DNA from: Pseudarthrobacter polychromogenes
Lineage (GTDB): Bacteria; Actinomycetota; Actinomycetes; Actinomycetales; Micrococcaceae
Assembly: GCF_014644495.1 (NCBI RefSeq)
Contig: NZ_BMKU01000006.1
Span: forward strand, 124,001 to 188,000
DNA length: 64,000 nt
Direction of reading: 5' to 3'
Part shown: positions 54,770-63,847 of the stretch, one piece after another
Layout: the number at the start of each line of letters is the position of its first letter
How positions within the stretch are numbered: the first letter of the stretch is position 1
Translations under genes and position numbers: made by a program
The notes under the pieces: model-generated
The model's input: the letters and a program-made list of their open reading frames with translations, nothing else
Told to the model about the DNA's origin: nothing
Databases searched by the model: none

Positions 54770-55854
54770 GGCGCGGTGCCGGGCGCCTGCGGGCATGTGC
54801 CCTGGTCCGTTGCGTACTCGAAGGAAGCGGATCCGCGCACCGGCCAGTCGGCGTCGGCGATGCTGACCTCGGCCGTGGTTGGCTGCCCCGGGTCCAGGAG
54901 CGGTGCCAGGAAATAGAACTCAAGCGGATGGTTAGTGTCGATGAAGCTCTGGCGCTGCAGGACCGCTGCGATCGTGGCACCTACGTACACCGAGCGGACG
55001 GTCCCGGCGGGGAGGCCGGTGATGTTTCCGGACAGGACGATGGACTGGCCGGGGCAGACCAGGAAAGGAGGGGAGTTGCCTTCGCTGTCCTCCAGGCCCG
55101 CCAGCTCCGGCGGGCACGCGGTTCCGCGGCGAGGGGCAAGCTCCACGGAGACGCCCGGATTCTGTTGCCGGACCACAGCTATGGTGCGGAGGATCTCGAT
55201 GGCGGTGGCGGACCAGCAGTCGCCCTCGAATGGCGGCGGCATCGTGTCCAGCGCAGAGGCTCCCGCATCCCAGGCAGCCTGGTCTCCCGTCAAGCCGAGG
55301 CACAGCGTTTTCGCCCCCTCTTCGACGGTGTTGAAGGGTCCGGCGTACTCGGGAAGGGATCCGCAGTCCATGCCCCTCAGGTTCCTGTACCAAATGGGGT
55401 CGCCCCTGCCAACCGGGCCGATGGGCAGCCAGTCAAGCACCACGGTCTCCGGTGCGGGCGGCAGGTCAGGGGCGGGTGGTCCCGGCGGCGGGGCGGGCGG
55501 CTGCACAGGCGGCTGGTTTGGGGCAGGCGGAGCGGGCGGTTGATCGGGTGGCTGGTTCGGGGCCGGTGGTCCCGGCGGCGGGGCAGGCGGCTGCGCAGGC
55601 GGCTGGTTTGGGGCAGGCGGAGCGGGCGGTTGAGCCGGCGGCTGGCCCCGTTGCGACTTTTTGGACTGGCTGCGCTCCCCGCCGAGGGTGGAGCCGCCAC
55701 CAGAACCGCCGGGCTCGGCGGGCTGGTTCGCTTGCGACGTGCTGTTGCTGGGAGCCGGCTCACCATCGCCGCCGGTTGCCAGGCACGCAGACAGCAGCAG
55801 CGCCAGGGTGACCGCCCAGGTGAGGGCGATCGGGCGGCGGCTGCAGGAGTGCAT
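54766..55854 (-). CDS. Proline-rich secreted lipoprotein, 362 aa
   Basis: Signal with lipobox LSAC and Cys at residue 24. Residues about 70-130 are a Pro/Gln/Ala repeat (PPAQPPAPPAPNQPP, encoded by a 90-bp direct repeat) that would span the wall. The C-terminal 220 residues form a cysteine-bearing domain (GMDCGSLPEYAGPF, FEGDCWSATAIEILRTIA, FLVCPGQSIVLSG, and a final GTCPQAPG), perhaps disulfide-linked outside. The 3' end overlaps the membrane gene. Surface display seems likely; function unknown. Confidence 0.78.
   Translation of the reverse strand: MHSCSRRPIALTWAVTLALLLSACLATGGDGEPAPSNSTSQANQPAEPGGSGGGSTLGGERSQSKKSQRGQPPAQPPAPPAPNQPPAQPPAPPPGPPAPNQPPDQPPAPPAPNQPPVQPPAPPPGPPAPDLPPAPETVVLDWLPIGPVGRGDPIWYRNLRGMDCGSLPEYAGPFNTVEEGAKTLCLGLTGDQAAWDAGASALDTMPPPFEGDCWSATAIEILRTIAVVRQQNPGVSVELAPRRGTACPPELAGLEDSEGNSPPFLVCPGQSIVLSGNITGLPAGTVRSVYVGATIAAVLQRQSFIDTNHPLEFYFLAPLLDPGQPTTAEVSIADADWPVRGSASFEYATDQGTCPQAPGTAP
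55475..55648. repeat. 90-bp tandem repeat encoding a proline-rich 30-residue unit
   Basis: Two near-identical units start at 55475 and 55565 (first bases GGTGGTCCCGGCGGCGGGGC). They encode the Pro-rich linker of the lipoprotein, and the in-frame length makes copy-number change possible without frameshift. Confidence 0.75.
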
Positions 55855-56099
55855 CTCGCACCATCACTATCTGTACTGCCCGGGTTCCAGCCTTGGGTAG
55901 GGTCCCGGCGGCCACGGAAGGCATGGACCGTCAGGCGATCATTGCGTCCACTGGAATTAGACCTTCCAGGCGTTACAGCGGCGTTACTGCCGGCGGACAG
56001 CGAACGACGGCGGTGCGGGCCGCCGAAGCAGCCCCACCAGGGGTGCCTCCAGGGCGGAGTCCGCAGCGCCGTCGTCGTCCGTTGGCTGGTTGCGTTGCC

Positions 56100-57359
56100 C
56101 TAGAGGGCAGGCTCGCGCCGCCGCCGGAACACCATGCGGAGGTTGTCCCGGAAGCTCAGGCTGCTCCGCCGGCTCACCACGGCCACGGCGGCCACGGCCG
56201 CCAGCAGCACGATGATCCCGCCTGCCGCCACGGCCCAGCGCGCGCCGAACTCCGAGCCGATCCAGCCCATCAGCGGAGCGCCCACGGCGGTTCCGCCCTG
56301 GAGCACGGCAAGGTACAGGGCCAGCACCCGTCCGCGGAACTGGGGCTCCACCGAGAGCTGGATGCTCGTGTTGCAGCTGTTCAGGAAGGTGATTGAGGCC
56401 AGGCCCACCGGGATCAGGACTGCGGCAAACAGCCAGAACGACGGCGACACGCTGCCAAGGAGGGTGAAGGCGCCAAGCCCGAGCGCCCCGCCCAGCAGGA
56501 ACCTCAGCCGGGGACCGGCCCTGCGTGCGGCAAGGAGCGCCCCGGCCAGGGTGCCCACCGCCATGATGGAGCCCAGCAGACCGAATTCGCCGGCGCCCAC
56601 CCCGAACTCGGTGGTGGCCATGAGCGCGTTGATGATGGGGAAGTTCATCCCGAACGCGCCGAGGATGCCCACCAGGACCATGATCAGCACCAGGTCCGGC
56701 CGGTTGCGCACATAGCGGACGCCTTCCGCCACCTGGTGCTTGCCCCTGCTGGCCGGCGCCGCAGGTGAGAGCTCCGAGGCCCGGATCCGGAACAGCGAGA
56801 TGATGACCGCGCCAAAACTGGCGGCGTTGAGCAGGAACACCGGCCCCGTTCCCACCCAGGCAATCAGCAGGCCCGCGATGGCAGGGCCGGTAAGCCTGGC
56901 CGTGTTGAAGGACGCAGAGTTCAGCGCCACCGCGTTGGCGATGTTGTCCTGGCCTACGAGTTCTGAGACGAAGGCCTGGCGTGAGGGTGCGTCCACGGCG
57001 CTGGCAATTCCAAGGCAGAGGGCGGCCACGTACGCGTGCCACAGTTCGGCGGTACCGGTGACCACCAGCAGCCCAAGCGCCAGGCCGGTCAGGCCCATGG
57101 CCACCTGTGTCCACAGCAGGATCACCCGTTTGCGGTAGCGGTCAGCCAGGACTCCTCCGTACGGTCCGAGGAGCAGCATGGGGAGGAACTGCAGGCCCGT
57201 GGTGATGCCGACGGCGGCGCCGGAGTAGTTGGTGAGGACGGTCAGCACCAGCCAGTCCTGGGCTATCCGCTGCATCCAGGTGCCGATGTTGGACACCAGC
57301 GCGCCGCTGGCCCAGATCCGGTAGTTCCGGTTCTCCAGGGCCCGGAACATGGCGCTCAT
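56100..57359 (-). CDS. MFS exporter (EntS/enterobactin-exporter type)
   Basis: 419 residues, 12 helices. NRNYRIWASGALVSNIGTWM and RIAQDWLVLTVLTNYSGAAV are typical of the EntS-like branch; GGVLADRYRKRVILLWTQ is the A-motif. The ATG at 57359 overlaps the MarR stop by four bases (ATGA), making a regulator-exporter pair. The inducing compound is unknown. A 245-base gap without genes separates it from the lipoprotein gene. Confidence 0.87.
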   Translation of the reverse strand: MSAMFRALENRNYRIWASGALVSNIGTWMQRIAQDWLVLTVLTNYSGAAVGITTGLQFLPMLLLGPYGGVLADRYRKRVILLWTQVAMGLTGLALGLLVVTGTAELWHAYVAALCLGIASAVDAPSRQAFVSELVGQDNIANAVALNSASFNTARLTGPAIAGLLIAWVGTGPVFLLNAASFGAVIISLFRIRASELSPAAPASRGKHQVAEGVRYVRNRPDLVLIMVLVGILGAFGMNFPIINALMATTEFGVGAGEFGLLGSIMAVGTLAGALLAARRAGPRLRFLLGGALGLGAFTLLGSVSPSFWLFAAVLIPVGLASITFLNSCNTSIQLSVEPQFRGRVLALYLAVLQGGTAVGAPLMGWIGSEFGARWAVAAGGIIVLLAAVAAVAVVSRRSSLSFRDNLRMVFRRRREPAL

Positions 57360-57817
57360 GTGCCGCTCATTTCCTGCATGATGTGCGCCGCGCGGCTTAG
57401 GACCTGCCGGTCCTCTTCGCTCAGCCCGGCCACCCGCTGCGCCAGCCATGCCGTCCGCTGGTTCCGGGCCTCGGCCAGGACTGCCCGGCCGGCGTCGGTG
57501 ATGTCCACGCGGACCTGGCGGCCGTCGTCGGGGTTTGCCGCCCTGGACACGAAGCCCTGGTCCGCGAGCGCGTTGACGATCCGCGTCATGGACGGGGCCT
57601 GCACATGCTCGCTCTCGGCCAGTGCGCGGAGGGTACTGGGACCGTTGCCGTTGAGCAGGGCCAGTACCGTGTACTGCCCCGGGGTGATGGCGTCCCCGGT
57701 GGCCTCGACGCGGAGCCGCCGCGAGGTGCGCATCACGGCCGTGCGGAGATCGATGGCCAGGCTGTCCGGGCTGGTCGATCCGGTGGTTCTGGGGTGCTGG
57801 GTGTCGGTGGTGGTCAC
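57356..57817 (-). CDS. MarR family regulator
   Basis: 153 residues. Winged helix with ITPGQYTVLALLNGNGPST, ALAESEHVQAPSMTRIVNAL and the wing DDGRQVRVDITDAGRAVL. It probably represses itself and the downstream exporter. The GTG at 57817 is chosen by homology and AGGAGG 12 bases upstream; the open frame before it contains the operator. A doubled palindrome sits 26 bases before the start. Confidence 0.88.
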   Translation of the reverse strand: MTTTDTQHPRTTGSTSPDSLAIDLRTAVMRTSRRLRVEATGDAITPGQYTVLALLNGNGPSTLRALAESEHVQAPSMTRIVNALADQGFVSRAANPDDGRQVRVDITDAGRAVLAEARNQRTAWLAQRVAGLSEEDRQVLSRAAHIMQEMSGT

Positions 57818-57842
57818 GCCGGGGTTGCGCCTCCTGAAATAC

Positions 57843-57868
57843 TTAGCACTGCTAATTAGTCCCGCTAA
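57843..57868. promoter_or_regulatory. Doubled MarR operator
   Basis: Two abutting 13-bp palindromes, TTAGCACTGCTAA (57843-57855) and TTAGTCCCGCTAA (57856-57868), flanked by inverted ATACTTA and TAAGTAT. Position just upstream of the MarR gene points to autoregulation. Confidence 0.7.
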
Positions 57869-58107
57869 TAAGTATGCTCCCGTTCCCGGCCTCCGGCAAG
57901 GAAGTGTGCTTGGACTAACAGCCTTCCAGGGCCTTCCGATAGTTTCCATGTTCAACAGGAAAGGCCGGGCCGCGGAGTTCTGCCGGCCGGTCGGTGGCGC
58001 ACCAGACCAGAAAATCCGGCATTGACCTGCGCATGGTCTGCCCGGAACGGATTCCGCTCCTCCTGCGGGAGGGTGCTGTCACTTCACGCGAGGCTGTTGT
58101 TATTGCT

Positions 58108-58126
58108 GAAACTTTACGATAGTTTC
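58108..58126. promoter_or_regulatory. Inverted repeat before the beta-galactosidase operon
   Basis: GAAACT-TTACGAT-AGTTTC, like a LacI-family operator. GATAGTTTC recurs at about 57942-57950. It is 60 bases before the GH42 start. No regulator gene for it is in the window. Confidence 0.55.
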
Positions 58127-58185
58127 TACGTGTGATGCAGGTCGCAACGGTGGGGAGCCGGCGGCCACTTGCCTACCAAAGGACA

Positions 58186-60258
58186 ATGATGACCAGCGAG
58201 CCTCGCGCCAGCACCCCCGAAACCCGCCTCAAACGCCTGCACGAGAGGCTGGGCGGTATAGCCTACGGCGGGGACTACAACCCGGAGCAGTGGCCCCGCG
58301 AGGTGTGGCAGGAGGATGTCCGCCTCATGAAGGAGGCCGGCGTCAACCTGGTCACCCTGGCTGTCTTTTCCTGGAGCCGGCTGGAAACCGCGGACGGTGT
58401 CTATGACTTCGGCTGGCTGGACCAGATCATGGACCTGCTGCACACCAACGGCATCGGCGTGGACCTTGCCACCCCTGACGCCGTTCCGCCGGCCTGGCTC
58501 GTTGCCCAGCACCCGGACATCCTTCCGGTCCTGGCGGACGGCACCACCTTCGGCTTCGGGTCCCGCCAGCACTTCGACGTCTCCCACCCCGCATACCGGG
58601 AGAAGTCCCTGGCCATGGCCGAGAAGATGGGGGAGCGCTACGCCGGCCACCCCGCCCTCTGCATGTGGCACGTCAACAACGAATACGGGCCCGTCTCCTA
58701 TGGCCCCCATGCGGACCGGGCCTTCCGTGCATGGCTGCAGCAGAAGTACAGCAGCCTGGACCAACTCAACCAGGCCTGGAGCACGGATGTCTGGGGCCAG
58801 GTCTACTCGGACTGGTCCCAGGTCAACGCCCCCGCCCAGCCCCGCACCTGGTCCAACCCCTCCCGGCGCCTGGACTACCACCGCTTCACCTCGGACAGCA
58901 TGCTGGAGCACTACAAAGCCGAACGGGACATCCTGCGCCGGCACACCCCGGACCTGCCCATCGTCACCAACTTCATGCGCTTCTACAAGAACAACGACTA
59001 CTGGGCCTGGGCCGCGGAGGAAGACGCCGCCGCCCTGGATATCTACCCGGACCCGCGCGAGGAAGACGCCCACGTGGCCGCCGCCCTCAACTTCGACCTG
59101 ATGCGCTCGCTTCGGAAGGGCCAGCCTTGGCTGGTCATGGAACAGGCCACCGCAGCGGTGAGCCAGTGGTCCGTCAATGTCTCCAAACTCCCCGGCAAGA
59201 TGCGGCTGGGCTCCTACCAGGCGATCGCCCAGGGCGCGGACTCCATCCTCTTCTTCCAGTGGCGCCAGGCCAAGGGCGGCACGGAGCGCTTCCACTCCGG
59301 CATGGTCAACCACGCCGGGCCCAACACCCGCGTCTTCCGGGAGGTGTGCGAACTGGGCCGGGAGCTGAAAGAGCTCGGCGGGGTTACCGGCACGCGGTCC
59401 GCCGCCAAGGTGGCCATGGTGTTCGACTGGGACTGCTGGTGGGCCCTGGAACTGGGCAACTCGCCCCGCTCTGACCTGAACTACACCCAGGAAGTCCTCC
59501 GCCTCTACCGGCCGTTCTTCGAGGCGAACATTCCGGTGGACTTCGTCAACACCGCCTCAGACCTCAGCCAGTACGGCCTGCTGGTCCTGCCGGCGTCGTA
59601 CCTCCTTTCAGACGAGGCCGCGCAGCGGATCGAGGACTACGTTGCCGGCGGCGGCCGCCTGGTGGCCAGCTACCTCTCCGGCATCGTGGACCCGGACAAC
59701 ACCATCCGCCTGGGCGGCTACCCGGGCGCCCTCCGGAACGTCCTCGGTGCGTGGAGCGAGGAGATGCACCCGCTGGCCGGCGAGGGCGAGGAAGAAAAGC
59801 TTACAACGGCCGACGGCGGCACGGCCTCGGCCAGCTACTGGACTGAGCACCTGCACGCCGAAACAGCGGACGTCCTGGCGAGCTACGCGTCGGGACGGCT
59901 TGCCGGCTCACCCGCTGTCACCTGCAACACTTTCGGCGAGGGCACAGCCGTCTATCTGTCCGCCCGGGTGGACGGCGCCTTCCTGGAGGAGCTGCTGGCG
60001 GCCGAGCGCGCTGCTGCGGGAATCCGCCCGGAACTTGACGCTCCGCTGGGAGTGCAGGTCCGCCGTCGTACGGGCAGCGGACGCAGCTACCTGCTGGTCC
60101 TGAACCACAACGACGCCCCGGCCCGCGTGGAGATCAAGTCCGGCGGCATCGACCTCCTCACCGGCAACGCCGTCCAGGGAACCGTAGAGCTCGCTGGCTA
60201 CGGCGTCCTGGTGATTGAAGAACCCACAGAATCCATCACCGCAGAAACCGCCCGATAG
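58186..60258 (+). CDS. Beta-galactosidase, glycoside hydrolase family 42
   Basis: 690 residues. GGIAYGGDYNPEQWPREVWQ is the GH42 N terminus. Acid/base Glu lies in WHVNNEYGPVS (about residue 166) and the nucleophile Glu in PWLVMEQATAAV (about 319). A trimerisation Rossmann-like domain (about 400-600) and a C-terminal beta domain follow. There is no signal peptide, so it acts on imported galacto-oligosaccharides or arabinosides. AAAGGACA precedes the ATG at 58186. It heads an operon with an ABC importer, 11 bases upstream of the first permease. Confidence 0.93.
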   Translation: MMTSEPRASTPETRLKRLHERLGGIAYGGDYNPEQWPREVWQEDVRLMKEAGVNLVTLAVFSWSRLETADGVYDFGWLDQIMDLLHTNGIGVDLATPDAVPPAWLVAQHPDILPVLADGTTFGFGSRQHFDVSHPAYREKSLAMAEKMGERYAGHPALCMWHVNNEYGPVSYGPHADRAFRAWLQQKYSSLDQLNQAWSTDVWGQVYSDWSQVNAPAQPRTWSNPSRRLDYHRFTSDSMLEHYKAERDILRRHTPDLPIVTNFMRFYKNNDYWAWAAEEDAAALDIYPDPREEDAHVAAALNFDLMRSLRKGQPWLVMEQATAAVSQWSVNVSKLPGKMRLGSYQAIAQGADSILFFQWRQAKGGTERFHSGMVNHAGPNTRVFREVCELGRELKELGGVTGTRSAAKVAMVFDWDCWWALELGNSPRSDLNYTQEVLRLYRPFFEANIPVDFVNTASDLSQYGLLVLPASYLLSDEAAQRIEDYVAGGGRLVASYLSGIVDPDNTIRLGGYPGALRNVLGAWSEEMHPLAGEGEEEKLTTADGGTASASYWTEHLHAETADVLASYASGRLAGSPAVTCNTFGEGTAVYLSARVDGAFLEELLAAERAAAGIRPELDAPLGVQVRRRTGSGRSYLLVLNHNDAPARVEIKSGGIDLLTGNAVQGTVELAGYGVLVIEEPTESITAETAR

Positions 60259-60269
60259 GAGGCCCCACC

Positions 60270-61250
60270 ATGGCCCTGCGACTGGAAGTACCTCCCGAGG
60301 CGGTCACCCCGGACCCGCCCGGCGCCACCCGGAACCGCCGCAACAAACCCGGCAGCTGGGGGCTGGCCCTGACACGGGACTGGCGGCTGTACACCCTGGT
60401 GCTGCTGCCGCTGGCGTACTTCGCCGTGTTCCGCTACCTGCCCATGGCCGGCAACGTGATCGCCTTCCGGCAGTTCCAGCCCGGCGGCAGCATCTTCGGC
60501 GAGAAATGGGTGGGGCTGAAATACGTCACCCTGTTCATCAACGATCCCAGCTTCTGGCAGGCGTTCCAAAACACCATCATCCTGGGCGTGCTGACGCTGC
60601 TGTTCTGCTTCCCCATGCCCATCATCTTCGCGCTGATGCTCAACGAGCTGCGCTCGCAGAAGTTCAAGAAGTTCGTCCAGACCGTGGCGTACCTGCCGCA
60701 CTTCATGTCCGTGGTGATCATCGCCGGCATGATCCTGCAGAACTTCTCCATGACCGGCACGGTCAATCAGATCGCCAACACTTTGTTCGGCACCACGGTG
60801 AACTTCACCCAGGACGCCGGCTGGTTCCGGCCCATGTACATCAGCTCCGAGGTGTGGCAGACCATGGGCTGGGGCGCCATCCTCTACCTCGCCGCGCTGA
60901 CCCGCGTGGATGAATCGCTGTACGAGGCCGCCCGGATTGATGGTGCCAACCGCTGGCAGCAGACCTGGCATGTGACGCTGCCGGCCATCAGGCCCACCAT
61001 CATCACCCTCCTGATCCTGAACATCGGCACGTTCATGGCCGTGGGCTTCGAAAAGATCCTCCTGATCTACAACCCGCTCAACTACGCAACCTCCGATGTC
61101 ATCTCCACCTACCTGTACCGGGTGGGCCTGGAGTCCAGCAACTTCAGCTACGCCGCGGCCATCGGCATGTTCGAATCCGTCATCGGCCTCACGCTGATCC
61201 TCTCCGCCAACGCCATCTCCAAGCGGCTGGCCGGAACGAGCCTGTGGTGA
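60270..61250 (+). CDS. ABC permease, LplB type
   Basis: 326 residues with a 40-residue polar N terminus and six helices. The EAA-loop region DESLYEAARIDGANRWQQTW is the ATPase contact. LVLLPLAYFAVFRYLPMAGN opens the membrane part as in LplB/YtcP-type polysaccharide importers. It pairs with the next permease, and the ATPase is encoded elsewhere. Cargo is probably a galacto-oligosaccharide split by the GH42 enzyme. Confidence 0.9.
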   Translation: MALRLEVPPEAVTPDPPGATRNRRNKPGSWGLALTRDWRLYTLVLLPLAYFAVFRYLPMAGNVIAFRQFQPGGSIFGEKWVGLKYVTLFINDPSFWQAFQNTIILGVLTLLFCFPMPIIFALMLNELRSQKFKKFVQTVAYLPHFMSVVIIAGMILQNFSMTGTVNQIANTLFGTTVNFTQDAGWFRPMYISSEVWQTMGWGAILYLAALTRVDESLYEAARIDGANRWQQTWHVTLPAIRPTIITLLILNIGTFMAVGFEKILLIYNPLNYATSDVISTYLYRVGLESSNFSYAAAIGMFESVIGLTLILSANAISKRLAGTSLW

Positions 61251-61261
61251 AAGGGCCAACC

Positions 61262-62161
61262 ATGAAAGAAACCGGCGTCCTGCTCAAGGACATGAAGGTC
61301 TCCCGCGGCATGCGGGTGTTCCGGATGTTCAACCTGGTGTTCCTGCTGGTGGTGGTGTTCCTGACCCTCTACCCGTTCCTGAACATCATTGCCCAGAGCT
61401 TTTCCAGCGAAGGCTTCATCAACGCGGGCCAGGTCAACCTGTTCCCCATGGGGTTCAACACCGAAACATACAAGCTGATCCTGGCCGACTCCACCTTCTG
61501 GAACAACTACAGCAACACGATCCTGTACACGGTGGTGGCTACGGCCATCTCCATGGTCCTGACCACCAGCTTCGCCTACGCCATCGCCAAGAAGGACCTG
61601 AAAGGCCGCAGCGTGTTCATTGGCATCGCGGTGTTCACCATGTTCTTCAACGGTGGCCTCATTCCCAATTACGTGCTGATCAGCTCGCTGGGCATGCGGG
61701 ACACCCTGTGGGCCGTGGTGCTGCCCAATGCCATCAGCGTGTTCAACCTGCTCATCATGAAGTCGTTCTTCGAGAACATGCCCCGGGAGCTGGAGGAGGC
61801 CGCCGCCATTGACGGGCTGACCCAGTACGGTGTGCTGTTCAAGGTGGTCCTTCCCCTGAGCAAGGCGATCGTGGCCACCATGGTGCTGTTCTACGCCGTG
61901 GCCAACTGGAACTCCTGGTTCCAGGCCTTCCTCTATCTGGACAACCCGGACCTGTTCCCGGTGACCATCTACCTGCGCAACATGATCGCCGGTGTAACCA
62001 CCGCGGACTCTGCCGGCGGCACGGCCGAGAACCTGGGCCAGATCGCGGCGAACATCCAGTCGGTCACCATCGTCCTCACCGTCATCCCCATTTTGTGCGT
62101 CTACCCCTTTGTCCAGAAGTACTTCTTCACCGGCGTCATGCTCGGTTCCGTCAAGGAATAA
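61262..62161 (+). CDS. ABC permease, LplC/YtcP type
   Basis: 299 residues, six helices, partner of the LplB-type permease. FLTLYPFLNIIAQSFSSEGF is the standard LplC opening, and the EAA-loop contains LEEAAAIDGLTQYGVLFKVV. The ATG at 61262 follows the previous stop by 11 bases. Its substrate follows from the operon: an oligosaccharide for the beta-galactosidase. Confidence 0.9.
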   Translation: MKETGVLLKDMKVSRGMRVFRMFNLVFLLVVVFLTLYPFLNIIAQSFSSEGFINAGQVNLFPMGFNTETYKLILADSTFWNNYSNTILYTVVATAISMVLTTSFAYAIAKKDLKGRSVFIGIAVFTMFFNGGLIPNYVLISSLGMRDTLWAVVLPNAISVFNLLIMKSFFENMPRELEEAAAIDGLTQYGVLFKVVLPLSKAIVATMVLFYAVANWNSWFQAFLYLDNPDLFPVTIYLRNMIAGVTTADSAGGTAENLGQIAANIQSVTIVLTVIPILCVYPFVQKYFFTGVMLGSVKE

Positions 62162-62182
62162 CCCCTTATGAAAGGAAAACTT

Positions 62183-63799
62183 ATGATCCGCAGACGAGAG
62201 TTCCTCGGCCTCTCCGCCCTCGCCGCCTTCGGCCTGGTGGCGGCAGGCTGTGACTCCGATTCAGGCGCCAAGGTGGATACCTCCAAGGCCCGCACCGGAG
62301 CTATGGACAGCTTTGGGGTGGGGGATACGTTCAAGGCGACGGCGCCGGTGAGCTTCACCTTCCTCTTCAGCGACCAGCCCTCGTACCCGTTCAAGAAGGA
62401 CTGGCTGCTGTTCACCCAGATGGCGAGCGCGAACAACGTCACGCTGGAACCCACCATCGTCCCCAGCAGCGATTACGAGCAGAAGCGCAGCCTGCTGATC
62501 AGCTCGGGCAACGCCCCGGAAATCATCGCCAAGACCTACCCGGGCCAGGAGAGCGCGTACGTCTCCTCCGGGGCGGTCCTGCCGGTCAGCGACTACGTGG
62601 ACCTGATGCCGCACTTCCAGGACAAGGTGAAGAAGTGGAAGCTCGAACCTGAGATTGCCGGGCTCACGCAGGAGGACGGCAAGTATTATGTGCTGCCCGG
62701 GCTGCACGAGGAGCTGTGGCCGGACTACACCCTGGCGTTCCGCACCGACATCCTGGAGAAGGAAGGGATCACGGATCCAAAAACCTGGGACGAGTTCCGC
62801 GAGGTGCTGCGCAAACTGAAGAAGGCCTACCCGGACGTGGTGCCGTTCTCCGACAGGTTCAACGGCAACAGCGTGCTGAACATCGCCGGCAACGCGTTCG
62901 GCACGGTGGCGGGCTGGGGCCTGGTGGACGGGCTGAACTTCGACGAATCGAAGAAGGAGTTCGAGTTCGCCGCCGGAACCTCCAGGTTCAAGGAACTGGT
63001 GACCTACTTCAACTCCCTGGTCTCCGAGGGCCTGATGGACCCCGAAAGCTTCACCCAGACGGACGACTCCGCCATCCAGAAGTTCACCTCCGGCAAATCG
63101 TTCGTGATCAGCGCGAACTCGCAGAACATCATCACCTACCGCACATCCATGGAGCAGTCGCTGGGCAAGGGCAACTTCACCGTCCGCAAAATCACCGTCC
63201 CCGGTGGGCCCGCGGGGGATATCATCGGCGGCTCGCGGCTGGAGAACGGCATCATGCTCAACTCGTCCGTGAAGGACAAGGACACCTTCGTGGCGCTCAT
63301 GCAGTACATCGACTGGCTCTTCTACAGCGATGCCGGGCAGGAGTTCTCGAAGTGGGGTGTGGAAGGCACCACGTTCACCAAGGAAGGCGGGAAGCGCGTC
63401 CTCGCCAACGACATCAATTTCCAGGGCCTCAACCCGGCCGGCACCAAGGACCTGCGGGTGGAATACGGGTTCTCCGGCGGCAACTTTGCTTACGGCGGCA
63501 CCACGGACCTGCTGCACTCCACCTTCAACGAGGAGGAGCTCGCGTTCCAGGAGGCCATGAAGAGCAAGACCCCGAAGCCGGTGTCCCCGCCCGTGCCGTT
63601 CAGCGACGTGGACCGCGAGCAGGCCACCCTGGTGCTCACCCCGCTGAAGGACCACGTCAAGCAGAACACCCTGAAGTTCATCACGGGGCAGCGGAGCCTG
63701 GGCGAGTTCGACGCCTACCTCAAGGAACTGGACAGCAAGGGCATGTCCAAGTACGTAGAGTTGGCGAACAAGGCGTTCACGGCTTACGAGGCCAAGTAG
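62183..63799 (+). CDS. Extracellular solute-binding lipoprotein (LplA/YtcQ type)
   Basis: 538 residues. Arg-rich Tat-like signal RRREFLGLSALAAFGLVAAG, lipobox Cys at residue 23, then a large type 1 binding protein of the size (about 540) seen in polysaccharide importers such as LplA. The ATG at 62183 is chosen since AAAGGA lies in front of it; a further ATG at 62168 has no ribosome site. The mature part starts with PVSFTFLFSDQPSYPFKKDW. It hands the sugar to the LplB/LplC pair. Confidence 0.9.
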   Translation: MIRRREFLGLSALAAFGLVAAGCDSDSGAKVDTSKARTGAMDSFGVGDTFKATAPVSFTFLFSDQPSYPFKKDWLLFTQMASANNVTLEPTIVPSSDYEQKRSLLISSGNAPEIIAKTYPGQESAYVSSGAVLPVSDYVDLMPHFQDKVKKWKLEPEIAGLTQEDGKYYVLPGLHEELWPDYTLAFRTDILEKEGITDPKTWDEFREVLRKLKKAYPDVVPFSDRFNGNSVLNIAGNAFGTVAGWGLVDGLNFDESKKEFEFAAGTSRFKELVTYFNSLVSEGLMDPESFTQTDDSAIQKFTSGKSFVISANSQNIITYRTSMEQSLGKGNFTVRKITVPGGPAGDIIGGSRLENGIMLNSSVKDKDTFVALMQYIDWLFYSDAGQEFSKWGVEGTTFTKEGGKRVLANDINFQGLNPAGTKDLRVEYGFSGGNFAYGGTTDLLHSTFNEEELAFQEAMKSKTPKPVSPPVPFSDVDREQATLVLTPLKDHVKQNTLKFITGQRSLGEFDAYLKELDSKGMSKYVELANKAFTAYEAK

Positions 63800-63812
63800 G
63801 AAGTACGACGGC

Positions 63813-63831
63813 GCCGGCCGCCCTGGCCGGC
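63813..63831. promoter_or_regulatory. Intra-operon hairpin between the solute-binding gene and yesL-like gene
   Basis: GCCGGCC (63813-63819) and GGCCGGC (63825-63831) form a perfect 7-bp stem with a 5-base loop. It may stabilise the upstream message, or reduce downstream transcription, so that the receptor is made in excess. Confidence 0.45.
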
Positions 63832-63847
63832 AACCGAAAGGCAGTGC

